The notes below the pieces were generated by a model. It saw nothing but the letters and a program-made list of their open reading frames with translations, searched no databases and was not told the origin of the DNA. The position numbers and the translations under genes were made by a program. Source: JAGVSR01 sp963742405 (GTDB lineage Bacteria > Pseudomonadota > Alphaproteobacteria > Rhizobiales > Hyphomicrobiaceae). From it: DNA of 64,000 nt. Shown here one piece after another: positions 27,719 to 37,634 of this stretch (positions are counted from its first letter, which is position 1; each line of letters starts with the position of its first letter). Where the stretch lies: NCBI GenBank assembly GCA_963742405.1, contig CAVUMB010000004.1:124001-188000 (forward strand), written 5' to 3'.

Positions 27719-27728
27719 GTGCGTGCCC

Positions 27729-30668
27729 TCATTGCCCCAGCCGTTCAAGGAGAGCCGGCACGTGGACCTGATCGGCTTTGTAATTGCCGGTCAGCGCATG
27801 CATGACGATGTTGACCCCGGTACGGAGCGCCATTTCGCGCTGGCGTTCGCCGCCAGGCGTCACTGCATAGAGTGGTGCGCCGCTGTCATCGAGTGCCCAG
27901 GCTGATGCAAGATCGTTGGGCGTGATGAGAATGGAGGACACGCCGTCGGCTTGGCGAGCCTTGCGATCGTCGGTGTCCGATCCGTCCTGGCTGCGGTCTT
28001 GCGCCTCGACCCAGAGCTGACCGCCGTCCCAGCGGCCAGGGAATGATTGCAGCAGGTAGAATGATTTGGTCAGCACGTGGTCGTCGGGCACGGGCTCCAG
28101 ACGGGGAATATCGAGCTTGCCGATCAGCCGCTGCAACGCGGGACCACGCTCGCCGGCCATGGCCATGCCGGTCGGCAGACCGTTGCCATAATCGCGGGTG
28201 TCAAACACGATCATGCCGCCCTGTTTCATGTAGGCGTCGATCTTGGCCAGCGTCTCATCGGCGAGAGGCTGCGGATCGTCGAGGACCGGCCAGTACAGGA
28301 CAGGGTAGAACGCGATTTCATCTTTCGTGATGTCGACGCCGCGCGGTTCACCGGGTTCAACGGCGGTGCGGGCGCGCAAGACTTTCATGAGGCCCGATAG
28401 GCCCTGCTTGCTCACCAGATCGACGTTGGCATCACCGGTCATGACATAGCCAAATGTGACGTTGGCCGTGGCTTCCACCGACGACTGGTCGGTGGGCGCG
28501 ACGTCGGCAGGAACGGTGACTGTCGGCTTTTCGGCCGGCATGCGGCCGGGGAAATTGAAGCGGCTCGGCAAATCGAAGTCTTGTGCCACGGCGGGGGGAG
28601 GCGCGGCCGCCCAGACGGCAAGTACGATGACTGCCGTCTTAGCAGCCGGCCGCAGCAAAGCTGTCAGCCCGCCCATCAGCACGAGCACGGCAACAATGTC
28701 GGCGAAAAGAAGCGCCAGGGCGGTCAACAACAGAGCCGACTTCAACGGTGTGGTGCCTTCTTCGTCATAGCCCAGGCGCTGCACGCCGGACGGCGGTGGC
28801 GGTAGCGGCGTCAGTGTCATCTGGGGTGTCACAGCGTTGATCGCGCGCGGCGCGGATCCAGCGCCATAGTAGCCCGGGGGATGATCGAGGCTTGCCCTTG
28901 TTTTGTCGGCTTCGGATCGCTTCAGCGCCTGCGCTGACGGAGGCGGTGGTTTCAAGGATCCGAAGCCGTCGAGTGTTTGCACCGGCGCCAAGGTTTCAGG
29001 TGCCGCAGCAACGGCATTCGCATCGGTCGTCGTGGTGCCTTCACCTTCGGTTGCCGGTGCGGCGGTCAAGGTGCCGAGTTCCGTGATCCGCCGCAGCATT
29101 TCGACAAAGAGACCGGAGATCGGCAGGTTGGACCAATCCGAATTCGCCGTCACATGGAACAGGATCAGATAACCTTCGCCTTTGCGTACAGCAGTCACGA
29201 GCGGGGTGCCGTCATTCAATCGCGCCCAGACTTTGACTTCGGGTGTGAGCAAAGCGGGATCGGCGAGAACCTGGCGCTTGATCGTGACGTCGGCGGGAAT
29301 GGTGAGACCTGCAAAAATGCTCGACTTATCGAAGGGGGCTAGCGGCTGCGGGGTTGACCAGGACAACGCTCCACCCAGCGTCCGGCCGCCGGCACGCAGT
29401 CCGACGGGAAGCAGGTCGTCGCCGCCTTTTTCCAGGCGCGGGCCGGCGAAGCGTACGAGAACGCCGCCTTTTTCAACCCATTTAGTGACGCGTTCAGCAG
29501 CATCGCCTGAAATCGTTCCGATGTCGGCCAGCATCATGAGACTGGCGCGATCCTCGACAATTTTCTTGATCCCGGCGACGAGGTTTTTTTCTTTAGGGAT
29601 GATCAGTTCGGAATAGGGCTGCACGGCGCGCTGAATATAGTAGAGCGGCGCGAGGAGTGGTTGGGCCTGCTCCTGCGCTTCACCGCTGATCAGCCCGACG
29701 CGCTGCCATTGGGAGCGCTGATCGAGAAGGCTGACGCTACCGGCGGATCGCGCGCCCGGGATTTCGAGGCGCGTCACCTGATTGCGCAACTCAAGCGGCA
29801 ATTCGATCTTGGCGGTGGTGATCGTTTCGCCGGCGGCAAATTGAAACGGCGTTTCGCCAAGTCGTTGACTGCGAGCCGAATAGGCATGCACGAACCCGGC
29901 GCGGGCATTGCCGGCGGCGCGAACGATGCGGGCGGTCAATTTGCCGTCGGCGCCGACCGAGGCGGACAGTCCCAAGGGCTCGCTGCCGATCGCGACGTCG
30001 GCGATCGAGAAGCTCCCATCGACGGCCGCCTTGGCGAGCGCATCTGCGAAAGCGGCGCCCTTGCCGTCATGGTCGATGCCGTCGCTGAGCCAAACGACAC
30101 TGGCCGTCGTCGCTCCGGCGGTTTTGAGAGCAGTGTCCAGGGCGCTGACAAGGGCTTCGCGGTCCGGGGCAAACGGTTGTGGCTGCAGCGCGGCGGCGGT
30201 GGCGCGTGCGTCCACGGGCGCCTCAAGCTTGATCGAGGGGGCTTTGGTAGTGGCCGCGGTGCCAAAGACCGCGACGGGGCGACTGTTACGTTCGGCCTCG
30301 TCGATCAGTCTTTCGACCAACGCGAGACGCTGATCCCATTGTCCTGCCGATGCCCAACCATTGTCTACGGCCAGAATAACGGGGCCGTTACCTTTGATCG
30401 GTGACTGGGTTTGCGGGTTAAGCACGGGTTCGGCCAACGCGAAAATGACGAGCGCCGCGGCCAGCAGCCGAATGAGCAGCAGCCACCAGGGCGTTTTGGC
30501 AGGTGTCTTTTCCTTGTTCTCGATGCCGACCAGAATACGGGTCGGTGGAAATTCAATCTGGCGCGGGCGGGGCGGCACAGTGCGCAGCAGCCAGTAAATG
30601 AGCGGCAACGTGGCGAGCGCGGTCAGCAGCCAGGGATTGAGAAAAGCCAGCGTTGAGAGGCCCATCAT
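27729..30668 (-). CDS. BatA-type membrane protein with DUF4159 domain
   Basis: 979 residues. The N-terminus has two helices of the BatA/aerotolerance type (FLNPWLLTALATLPLIYWLL, with PPRPRQIEFPPTR between, and WWLLLIRLLAAALVIFALA), followed by a VWA-like domain with VILAVDNGWA (MIDAS Ser missing) and SVVWLSDGIDHDG. Around 630-675 there is another helix pair. The C-terminal DUF4159 domain begins at about 740 (FGYVMTGDANVDLVSKQG) and contains GGMIVFDTRDYG. The ATG start overlaps the stop of the DUF58 gene by 4 bases (ATGA), showing translational coupling. The operon as a whole is conserved in alphaproteobacteria, but its client process is not established. Confidence 0.83.
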   Translation of the reverse strand: MMGLSTLAFLNPWLLTALATLPLIYWLLRTVPPRPRQIEFPPTRILVGIENKEKTPAKTPWWLLLIRLLAAALVIFALAEPVLNPQTQSPIKGNGPVILAVDNGWASAGQWDQRLALVERLIDEAERNSRPVAVFGTAATTKAPSIKLEAPVDARATAAALQPQPFAPDREALVSALDTALKTAGATTASVVWLSDGIDHDGKGAAFADALAKAAVDGSFSIADVAIGSEPLGLSASVGADGKLTARIVRAAGNARAGFVHAYSARSQRLGETPFQFAAGETITTAKIELPLELRNQVTRLEIPGARSAGSVSLLDQRSQWQRVGLISGEAQEQAQPLLAPLYYIQRAVQPYSELIIPKEKNLVAGIKKIVEDRASLMMLADIGTISGDAAERVTKWVEKGGVLVRFAGPRLEKGGDDLLPVGLRAGGRTLGGALSWSTPQPLAPFDKSSIFAGLTIPADVTIKRQVLADPALLTPEVKVWARLNDGTPLVTAVRKGEGYLILFHVTANSDWSNLPISGLFVEMLRRITELGTLTAAPATEGEGTTTTDANAVAAAPETLAPVQTLDGFGSLKPPPPSAQALKRSEADKTRASLDHPPGYYGAGSAPRAINAVTPQMTLTPLPPPPSGVQRLGYDEEGTTPLKSALLLTALALLFADIVAVLVLMGGLTALLRPAAKTAVIVLAVWAAAPPPAVAQDFDLPSRFNFPGRMPAEKPTVTVPADVAPTDQSSVEATANVTFGYVMTGDANVDLVSKQGLSGLMKVLRARTAVEPGEPRGVDITKDEIAFYPVLYWPVLDDPQPLADETLAKIDAYMKQGGMIVFDTRDYGNGLPTGMAMAGERGPALQRLIGKLDIPRLEPVPDDHVLTKSFYLLQSFPGRWDGGQLWVEAQDRSQDGSDTDDRKARQADGVSSILITPNDLASAWALDDSGAPLYAVTPGGERQREMALRTGVNIVMHALTGNYKADQVHVPALLERLGQ

Positions 30669-31633
30669 TGCGCCTCCGCCGCTGACCCGGCGCGGTAGAC
30701 CGCTCCCATCTCACCAGCGAGCCGCATGACGAGGGTCAGAAGCGGCTCAGTTGCCGGGCGGTCAGTGTGATGCACCAGGAAGGACCATCCGAGGCGATGG
30801 GTGAATTCTTCGATCTGGGCGCGATGGTCGGCCAGACGCTGCTGATATTCGACGCGCAACGTTTCCGCGCGATCGGCGAGAAAGCGTTCGCGACCGGATG
30901 GATTGGCGAACTCCGCGCGGCCGTCGTAGGGCAGCGTCTCTTCGGCCGGATCGAGGATCTGCACCATATGACCGCGCGCCCCGAGGGCGGCCAGTTCTTC
31001 GATGCGTTCGCGGATCGCCGGCACGGGGGCCAGAAAATCGCCGAATAGAAGGACCTCGGCGTGGCGTGGAATTTGTTGCGATGGCGGCCGGCTCTTGGTG
31101 AGCAGCGGCGTCGCGATATTGGCGATGATGGCTTCGGCGAGAAGCGTTGCGATCTTGCGGCTGCCGGAGGGCTGCGCCATCGCCATCAGCCCGATGCGCT
31201 CGCCGCCGCGCATCAGCAATTCTGCGGACGCCAGCATGAGGGTCACGGCGCGGTCGCGCTTGGTGATCGCGGAGAGGTGGCTTTTGAAATCCATCGACGC
31301 GGACAAATCACTCCACATCCAAACGGTGTGGGCGGCTTCCCACTCGCGTTCGCGCACGTACAAGTGATCAGAGGAGGCGGAGCGGCGCCAATCGATCAGC
31401 TGGGCGCTGTCGGCACTCTCGTAGGTCCGGAATTGCCAGAACGTTTCACCCGGACCCGACCGGCGGCGCCCGTGGATGCCGTGCGCGACCGTCTGGGAAA
31501 TTCGCTTGGCGTCGATGAGGAGATCCGGCAAGCGCTCGGCTAACGCATGTGCGCTTTCTTGCAAACGCCTCAGCGCATGGCTGTTGCCGTCTGAAGCCTC
31601 AGCTGCCGACCAGTTTTCTGCCGTGGATGCCAT
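30665..31633 (-). CDS. DUF58 domain protein
   Basis: 322 residues. The core motif GETFWQFRTYESADSAQLIDWRRSA matches the DUF58 signature (here in a context of REREWEAAHTVWMWSDLSASM, a VWA-like strand with DxSxS). DUF58 proteins pair with MoxR AAA+ ATPases and are thought to act as their adaptor or as VWA partners. It starts 8 bases after moxR and its stop overlaps the next start by 4 bases. Confidence 0.88.
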   Translation of the reverse strand: MASTAENWSAAEASDGNSHALRRLQESAHALAERLPDLLIDAKRISQTVAHGIHGRRRSGPGETFWQFRTYESADSAQLIDWRRSASSDHLYVREREWEAAHTVWMWSDLSASMDFKSHLSAITKRDRAVTLMLASAELLMRGGERIGLMAMAQPSGSRKIATLLAEAIIANIATPLLTKSRPPSQQIPRHAEVLLFGDFLAPVPAIRERIEELAALGARGHMVQILDPAEETLPYDGRAEFANPSGRERFLADRAETLRVEYQQRLADHRAQIEEFTHRLGWSFLVHHTDRPATEPLLTLVMRLAGEMGAVYRAGSAAEAQ

Positions 31634-31641
31634 GTGCGGCG

Positions 31642-32640
31642 CTATCCGGCCTTCGCAGCCAAGCGCGCGATGATCCCGGAAAGATCCTCGTTGTCGGCGC
31701 GGGCTGCGAATTTCAGCGCCATGCGGTGCTTGAGAATCGGCTCGGCCAACCCGACCACATCATCGACCGACGGCGCGAGGCGGCCATCGATCAAAGCTTT
31801 GGCGCGCACGGCCAGCATCAGCGCTTGACTGGCGCGCGGGCCTGGACCCCAGGCGATGTAGCGGTCGACTTCGGTTTCCGAGCCGGTGCCAGGGCGGGCG
31901 GAGCGGACCAGTGTCAGGATCGCCTCGACGACGCGATCAGGAACCGGGATCTGGCGCACGAGCCGCTGGATGGAGATCAGTTCCGGGCCGGTCATCACTG
32001 TTTCCAGGCGGCGCTCTTCGGTGCCGGTCGTCGAATAGAGCATCCGGCGTTCGGCGGCGAGATCGGGATAGGTCACGTCGATCTGGAGGAGGAACCGGTC
32101 GAGTTGGGCCTCGGGGAGGGGATAGGTGCCTTCCTGCTCAAGCGGGTTTTGCGTAGCCAGAACATGGAACGGCGTCGGGATGTCATGCCGCTGACCAGCA
32201 ACGGTGACATGATGTTCCTGCATCGCTTGCAGCAGCGCCGACTGCGTCTTGGGCGAGGCGCGGTTGATTTCATCGGCCATCAGGAGCTGAGTGAAGATGG
32301 GGCCTTTGATGAAGCGGAACGAACGCGATTTGGTCGCCGATTCTTCGAGGACCTCCGCACCGATAATGTCGGAAGGCATAAGGTCAGGCGTGAACTGAAT
32401 GCGCTTAGCGTCGAGGCCAAGCACCTTGCCCAAAGTGTCGACGAGGAGCGTTTTGGCCAGCCCCGGCACGCCAATCAGCAAAGCATGACCGCCGGAGAGC
32501 AACGTGATGAGCGTGCGTTCAATAACGACATCCTGGCCGTAGATGACGCTAGCGGCGGACTTGTGAGCCCGCTGCACCTGATGCGCCGCCGCCTCGAGGC
32601 GCGGCACAATGTTCTCATCTGTGGACGTCAGAACTGTCAT
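31642..32640 (-). CDS. MoxR family AAA+ ATPase
   Basis: 332 residues from ATG 32640 (MTVLTSTDENIVPR), behind GGAG. Walker A is GVPGLAKT (about 52-59), Walker B LLMADEINRA, sensor 1 region LATQNPLEQEG, and the MoxR-typical GQRHDIPTPFHVLA. MoxR ATPases act as chaperones that mature or activate VWA-domain partners, and the following genes (DUF58, BatA-like, large VWA-like protein) are the expected clients. First gene of a four-gene operon reading leftward. Confidence 0.92.
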   Translation of the reverse strand: MTVLTSTDENIVPRLEAAAHQVQRAHKSAASVIYGQDVVIERTLITLLSGGHALLIGVPGLAKTLLVDTLGKVLGLDAKRIQFTPDLMPSDIIGAEVLEESATKSRSFRFIKGPIFTQLLMADEINRASPKTQSALLQAMQEHHVTVAGQRHDIPTPFHVLATQNPLEQEGTYPLPEAQLDRFLLQIDVTYPDLAAERRMLYSTTGTEERRLETVMTGPELISIQRLVRQIPVPDRVVEAILTLVRSARPGTGSETEVDRYIAWGPGPRASQALMLAVRAKALIDGRLAPSVDDVVGLAEPILKHRMALKFAARADNEDLSGIIARLAAKAG

Positions 32641-32894
32641 TGAAGCTCCATGCCCTTCGAACGGGGCGATTGACCTTTCAAAAGTCTTGCTAACCAATGC
32701 AAGGCGGATCGACCTGTGCAAGGTTGGCCATCGATGTACCGTTACACATGCCGGGGCTGCCGTACAGCGGCCGCGCAGGGCTGGCGATGGAGTTGGATAG
32801 TGGCTGTCCGGGACCCTCTCCGGTCAAGTTAAACCTGTGTAACAGGCTTGGCTTTTGCCTCATGTTCCAGCATGCAAGGACGCGCGATTGAGTG

Positions 32895-33473
32895 ATGGAA
32901 AACAAGAGCGGAAACGACGCCGGATTGCGCCTCGGGGAACTGGCGGAATTGGTGAGAGCGGGCGCTGACGGAGGACATCCTCCTGTCGAGACCTGGAACC
33001 CGCCGTACTGCGGCGACATCGGTCTTGCGATCCGCGCGGATGGGTCGTGGCTATATCGTCAATCGCCCATCGAGCGCCCGGCTCTTGTGCGGCTATTTGC
33101 GAGTGTTCTGCGCAAGGATGCGGACGGCCAAACGTATCTCGTCACCCCGGCGGAAAAGGTTGACGTCGCGGTGGCGGATGCGCCCTTCCTGGCCGTCGAG
33201 ATGGAGGTTAGCGGTTCAGCGCTTCGGCAAGTCATCATGTTCAGGACGAACGTCGATGACGTGATTGCCTGCGGGCCGGAGCATCCGCTACGGTTTGCCG
33301 TCGATGAGAAGACGGGTGCCATCAAGCCTTACGTTCGCGTGCGTGGCCGGCTTGAGGCGCTGGTCACGCGGGCCCTGACACACGATCTGCTGCAAATGGC
33401 GGTGACGGAGGAGCCGCCCGGGGTCCGTAGCGGCGGCGTTCTTTTTGTCATTCCCGACGCAGGTCCGCCGTAA
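32895..33473 (+). CDS. DUF1285 family protein
   Basis: 192 residues from ATG 32895 (an in-frame GTG lies just 3 bases upstream). The family pattern is visible: PPVETWNPPYCGDIGLAIRA, DGSWLYRQSPIERPALVRLF, and EVSGSALRQVIMFRTNVDD, then a helical end. DUF1285 proteins are small cytosolic two-domain proteins with no known activity, usually placed beside moxR in alphaproteobacteria, as here in divergent orientation. The shared promoter region is 32641-32894. Confidence 0.85.
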   Translation: MENKSGNDAGLRLGELAELVRAGADGGHPPVETWNPPYCGDIGLAIRADGSWLYRQSPIERPALVRLFASVLRKDADGQTYLVTPAEKVDVAVADAPFLAVEMEVSGSALRQVIMFRTNVDDVIACGPEHPLRFAVDEKTGAIKPYVRVRGRLEALVTRALTHDLLQMAVTEEPPGVRSGGVLFVIPDAGPP

Positions 33474-33655
33474 CCTGAAGGATTGGATCTTTTGAGCTTG
33501 TCAGGCGTCTTATCTTCGCGCCAAGGATTGAGTAAATAGCGCTCGTCAAGGGTATTATTTGCTGTGCAACATAAATTGATCTCTTTCCGCCCGGTCTAGA
33601 CGGGCGTACGCCGCCCGGCCAATGCTGCGTCGCAGCAGGCCTATCAGGACGCAGC

Positions 33656-35581
33656 ATGGCAAAACTCGACGCGTCAACCGAAGTAGCGGGCTCGTCAGCC
33701 CCCAATTCGGCCCAATCAACGCACGCCCACCATAAATTCGCGGCCCTACTCATCGGATCGATCGGTGTCGTTTATGGCGATATCGGGACATCGCCGCTGT
33801 ATGCGTTTCGCGAAGCCGTCGTGGCGGCAAAGAACGGCGGTCTGGAAGGGCGCGAGGCCGTTCTGGGCGTCTTATCTTTGATTACTTGGGCGTTGCTGCT
33901 GACGGTCACGTTGAAATACGTGCTCATCATGCTGCGCGCCGATAACAACGGCGAAGGCGGTACGTTCGCATTGATGGCTCTTGCGCAAAGGGCCGCCAAG
34001 CGCAGCGCACCACTCATTTTGACATTTGGATTGGCCGGCGCCTCGTTCTTTTATGGCGACGCCGTCATCACGCCTGCAATTTCGGTCTTATCGGCCATCG
34101 AAGGCCTGAAGCTCGTCTCGTCAGCTTTCGACGACTGGATCATTCCGCTGTCCATCATCATCATCATCGGCCTGTTTGCCGTCCAGTCGCACGGCACGGC
34201 ACGCGTCGCCAAGTTCTTTGGCCCGATCACCGCGGTGTGGTTTCTCGCCATGGCGGCGGGAGGCCTCGTTCACGTTGCCGACGACCATACTGTTCTCAGT
34301 GCCTTCAGTCCGCATCACGGCGTTCTGCTGGTGGCGTCGAACGGCATTCTCGGGCTGACTATTCTCGGCCTCGTTTTCCTTGCCGTCACCGGGGCGGAAG
34401 CGCTTTACGCCGATCTTGGACACTTTGGCCGGCGGCCAATCCAATATGCGTGGCTGTGCTTCGTCTTTCCGTCGTTGCTGCTGAATTATTACGGACAGGG
34501 AGCGCTGGTTCTGACCCATCCCGAGACGATGGAAAATCCGTTCTATCGCCTGTATCCGGACTGGGCGCTTCTGCCCATCGTCATTCTGGCGACGGTTGCA
34601 ACCGTCATCGCCAGCCAGGCGGTGATTACCGGAGCGTTTTCGCTGACGCAGCAGGCAGTCCAACTCGGTTTGCTGCCGCGTCTCACCGTCCGGCATACCT
34701 CTGAAGAAATGGCCGGACAAATCTACTTGCCGCAGGTCAACTGGCTGTTGTTCGTGGGCGTGGTGTTCGTCATCGCCTTGTTCAAGACATCGAGCAATCT
34801 CGCAGCCGCCTATGGCGTTGCCGTGACCGCCGACATGATGATCACGTCGCTTATCGGGTTCTTTATCTTGTGGCGGGTTTGGGGCTGGTCGATTTGGGCG
34901 ACGGCCCTCATCATTGTTCCGCTGTTGTTAATCGAGCAGGTCTTTTTCATGGCCAACATTCTCAAGGTTTTCGAGGGTGGCTGGCTGCCGCTGCTGATGG
35001 CAGCGATTTTGTTCACGACCATGTGGACCTGGGTGCGCGGATATCGGCTGCTGACGCAGAAAATCCGCCGCGAAGATACCGACCTGGCGTGGCTTGCCCG
35101 CAAGCTCGAAGCCAAACCTCCGATCCGGGTGCCAGGAACGGCGGTATTCCTTTCGGCAGACGTCGAAAACGCGCCGACCTGCCTCATGCATAATTTGAAG
35201 CACAACCGTGTCCTGCATGAGCGCAATATCATTCTCTCGATTAAAACCGAGAATGTGCCTCGGATCCCGCGCCACGAGCGCATCGAAGTCGACCGGTCCG
35301 ATCCGCTGTTTACCAAAGTGATCGCGCGCTATGGCTTCATGGAAACGCCCAACGTGCCAAAGATTTTCGAGACCTGCAAACGCAAGGACCTGAACGTGGA
35401 GGTCTCGAACGCCTCGTTCTTCCTGTCGCGGCGTTCGTTGCGTATGGCCTCGAATTCGGAGATGCCGCGCTGGCAGCAACGGCTATTCCTGGCGCTGGCC
35501 CGGACGGCTGAGGATGCAACGGTCTATTTCCGCATTCCGATGGATCGGGCGGTCGAAGTCGGTACGCAGGTTGCCGTCTAA
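33656..35581 (+). CDS. kup: Low-affinity potassium transporter Kup
   Basis: 641 residues. The KUP/HAK/KT signature IGVVYGDIGTSPLYAFRE lies at about 34, followed by around 12 membrane helices up to about 465 and a cytosolic C-terminal domain of about 170 residues. Further family motifs: RADNNGEGGTFALMAL, YGDAVITPAISVLSAIEGL, and GAEALYADLGHFGRRPI. It imports K+ with protons through the inner membrane. Start ATG 33656; about 180 bases of intergenic sequence precede it, in which I see no known riboswitch. Confidence 0.95.
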   Translation: MAKLDASTEVAGSSAPNSAQSTHAHHKFAALLIGSIGVVYGDIGTSPLYAFREAVVAAKNGGLEGREAVLGVLSLITWALLLTVTLKYVLIMLRADNNGEGGTFALMALAQRAAKRSAPLILTFGLAGASFFYGDAVITPAISVLSAIEGLKLVSSAFDDWIIPLSIIIIIGLFAVQSHGTARVAKFFGPITAVWFLAMAAGGLVHVADDHTVLSAFSPHHGVLLVASNGILGLTILGLVFLAVTGAEALYADLGHFGRRPIQYAWLCFVFPSLLLNYYGQGALVLTHPETMENPFYRLYPDWALLPIVILATVATVIASQAVITGAFSLTQQAVQLGLLPRLTVRHTSEEMAGQIYLPQVNWLLFVGVVFVIALFKTSSNLAAAYGVAVTADMMITSLIGFFILWRVWGWSIWATALIIVPLLLIEQVFFMANILKVFEGGWLPLLMAAILFTTMWTWVRGYRLLTQKIRREDTDLAWLARKLEAKPPIRVPGTAVFLSADVENAPTCLMHNLKHNRVLHERNIILSIKTENVPRIPRHERIEVDRSDPLFTKVIARYGFMETPNVPKIFETCKRKDLNVEVSNASFFLSRRSLRMASNSEMPRWQQRLFLALARTAEDATVYFRIPMDRAVEVGTQVAV

Positions 35582-35718
35582 CCTGGACTTTTGTTCATTC
35601 GAGGCGATCTCGCGAGCGGCGGTCCGGCTCCCCATGTCCAGCAGGGCTGATTTGCGTTGCGGGCAAATCCCTTGGCCTCAGTTGGCCGTATTAAGCCTTG
35701 GGACTAATCGGAATCATC

Positions 35719-37077
35719 ATGACCAGTGAAGACAATCGCTTCTCGGCTCGCGCTGCGCGATACGTGAAGGTTGGCGCGAATGTCGGCTCGGTGGCGGCGA
35801 AAGTCGCGGGCCAGCGGCTATTCGGCATCGAAGCCGATGATAAAGCGCAAGCGGCCGAATTGGCCGCCGCACTTGGCGGGCTGAAAGGGCCGCTGATGAA
35901 AGTCGCGCAGCTTTTGTCAACTATTCCCGAAGCGTTGCCGCCTGAATATGCGCGCGAACTTTCGCAGCTGCAGTCGCAGGCGCCGCCGATGGGACCGGCC
36001 TTCGTCCGACGCCGGATGCAGGCTGAACTGGGACCCGAGTGGCGGTCGCGCTTCGGATCGTTCGAAGACCAATCGACCGCTTCGGCCTCGCTCGGGCAGG
36101 TCCATCGTGCCAGGTCACACGACGGCCGCGCCTTGGCGGCGAAGCTGCAATATCCTGACATGCAGTCGGCGGTCGAAGCTGATCTCACTCAGCTGAAAGT
36201 CGTTTTCGCGCTGCACGCCCGTTTCGACAGTGCCGTCGACACGAGCGAGATCATGAAGGAAATCGGTGCTCGCCTGCGAGAGGAACTCGACTACACGCTC
36301 GAAGCGCGGCACACGCGGCTGTATCATGCGATTTTTCGCAACGATCCCGTGATCCGGGTGCCTGTGATCGAAGCGGACCTTTCTACAGGCAGGCTGTTGA
36401 CCATGTCCTGGCTCGAAGGCCGGCCGCTCCTGTCGCACAAGGATGACAGTCTAGAGGATCGCAATCGCATTGCGCGGGCCATGTTTCAGGCGTGGTGGTA
36501 TCCGTTCTCGCATGTCGGTGTCATTCATGGTGATCCGCATCTGGGCAACTACACCATCTTCAGTGAGGACGGCCATCCACGTGGACTGAACCTTCTCGAC
36601 TACGGCTGCATCCGCACGTTTCCGCCACGCTTCGTCGAAGGCGTCATCGATCTTTATCGGGGTCTCTTGGCCAACGATCAGCCGCGTATTGTTGCCGCTT
36701 ATGAGAGCTGGGGCTTTCGCGGCCTGACGAAAGATCTGATCGAAGCAATGACCCTGTGGGCTCGCTTTATCTACGGGCCATTGCTCGACGATCGCGAGCG
36801 GACCATTGCGGAGGATACGAAGCCTGGGGAATACGGTCGTCGCGAAGCGTTCGCGGTTCACAAGATTTTAAAGGAAAAGGGTCCGGTGAGAGTGCCGCGC
36901 GAGTTCGTTTTTATGGATCGGGCCGCAATCGGGCTTGGTGGCGTTTTTCTTCACTTGGCGGCGAAGCAGAATTGGTATCGCCTCTTCAATGAAACCATCG
37001 ACGGCTTCGACCTGGAGACGGTGACCGCGCGGCAGAAAGCCGTGTTCGGTGAGGCGGGCGTTCCGCTGCCGGCTTAG
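35719..37077 (+). CDS. ABC1/UbiB-family atypical kinase
   Basis: 452 residues from ATG 35719 (MTSEDNRFSARAARYVKVG). The ABC1 signature motifs are present: the KxGQ-like element as KVAQLLSTIPEALP, the A-rich loop SASLGQVHRA, the ion-pair Lys in LAAKLQYPD, catalytic HGDPHLGNY and the metal Asp in LLDYGC. Family members (UbiB, COQ8) support ubiquinone synthesis through an ATPase activity. No ubiquinone genes are adjacent, so this may be a UbiB paralogue. The stop overlaps the stop of the convergent secreted-protein gene. Confidence 0.87.
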   Translation: MTSEDNRFSARAARYVKVGANVGSVAAKVAGQRLFGIEADDKAQAAELAAALGGLKGPLMKVAQLLSTIPEALPPEYARELSQLQSQAPPMGPAFVRRRMQAELGPEWRSRFGSFEDQSTASASLGQVHRARSHDGRALAAKLQYPDMQSAVEADLTQLKVVFALHARFDSAVDTSEIMKEIGARLREELDYTLEARHTRLYHAIFRNDPVIRVPVIEADLSTGRLLTMSWLEGRPLLSHKDDSLEDRNRIARAMFQAWWYPFSHVGVIHGDPHLGNYTIFSEDGHPRGLNLLDYGCIRTFPPRFVEGVIDLYRGLLANDQPRIVAAYESWGFRGLTKDLIEAMTLWARFIYGPLLDDRERTIAEDTKPGEYGRREAFAVHKILKEKGPVRVPREFVFMDRAAIGLGGVFLHLAAKQNWYRLFNETIDGFDLETVTARQKAVFGEAGVPLPA

Positions 37078-37634
37078 CGGACTGCCGGTGATTTCGCGTC
37101 CTTGTGCTTTTTGTACGCGTTGATGATCGTCAACATCCCCTCACGGACGGAAGGCCAGCGGTTGACGAACTGGACCACGGGCCAGGAGACGATCCGGGAA
37201 ATGCCTTTGACGTTGCCGAGGCCGGGTGTCGCCGATATCGCGACACCGTTCTTGAATGTCGCTTCGGGCGCAAACGTCGCTGTCACATCGAATGTGCTCT
37301 TGTAGGTGGTGATGGTGCACACGACGGGTTGTTCGGGGCTTTTGAAAGCGTAGTCGTTCGTGCTCAGCGCCTTGTCAATCTCGGCACGAGACATGCGCAG
37401 CGTGAGGCGACAGGTGAAATCTTTGACATAGCCGCGCGAACCTTTTTCAAGTTCCTCCCGCTCCTGCGGCGACGGAGTGATGGGAAACAGACAGGCGATC
37501 TCAGGAGCTGTTCCTGTTTCGAGTTCTGCGAAACAGTCTTGCGATAGCGCCGACGGCAGGGGTTTCAGGGCTAGCCCGGTGTCCCGGGCCATCGCGGCGG
37601 TCAATAATACGGCCGCGAGTCCGGATGGCGTCAT
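37074..37634 (-). CDS. Secreted protein of unknown function, copy 1
   Basis: 186 residues with a signal peptide (SGLAAVLLTAAMA) and six Cys, suggesting a disulphide-bonded periplasmic protein. Its C-terminal part (ATFKNGVAISATPGLGNVKG) resembles the corresponding region of the product of the gene directly upstream, and both end in a helix before a short basic tail, so the two genes look like a tandem duplication. The start ATG overlaps the upstream stop by 4 bases; the stop overlaps that of the convergent ABC1 kinase gene by 4 bases. Confidence 0.65.
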   Translation of the reverse strand: MTPSGLAAVLLTAAMARDTGLALKPLPSALSQDCFAELETGTAPEIACLFPITPSPQEREELEKGSRGYVKDFTCRLTLRMSRAEIDKALSTNDYAFKSPEQPVVCTITTYKSTFDVTATFAPEATFKNGVAISATPGLGNVKGISRIVSWPVVQFVNRWPSVREGMLTIINAYKKHKDAKSPAVR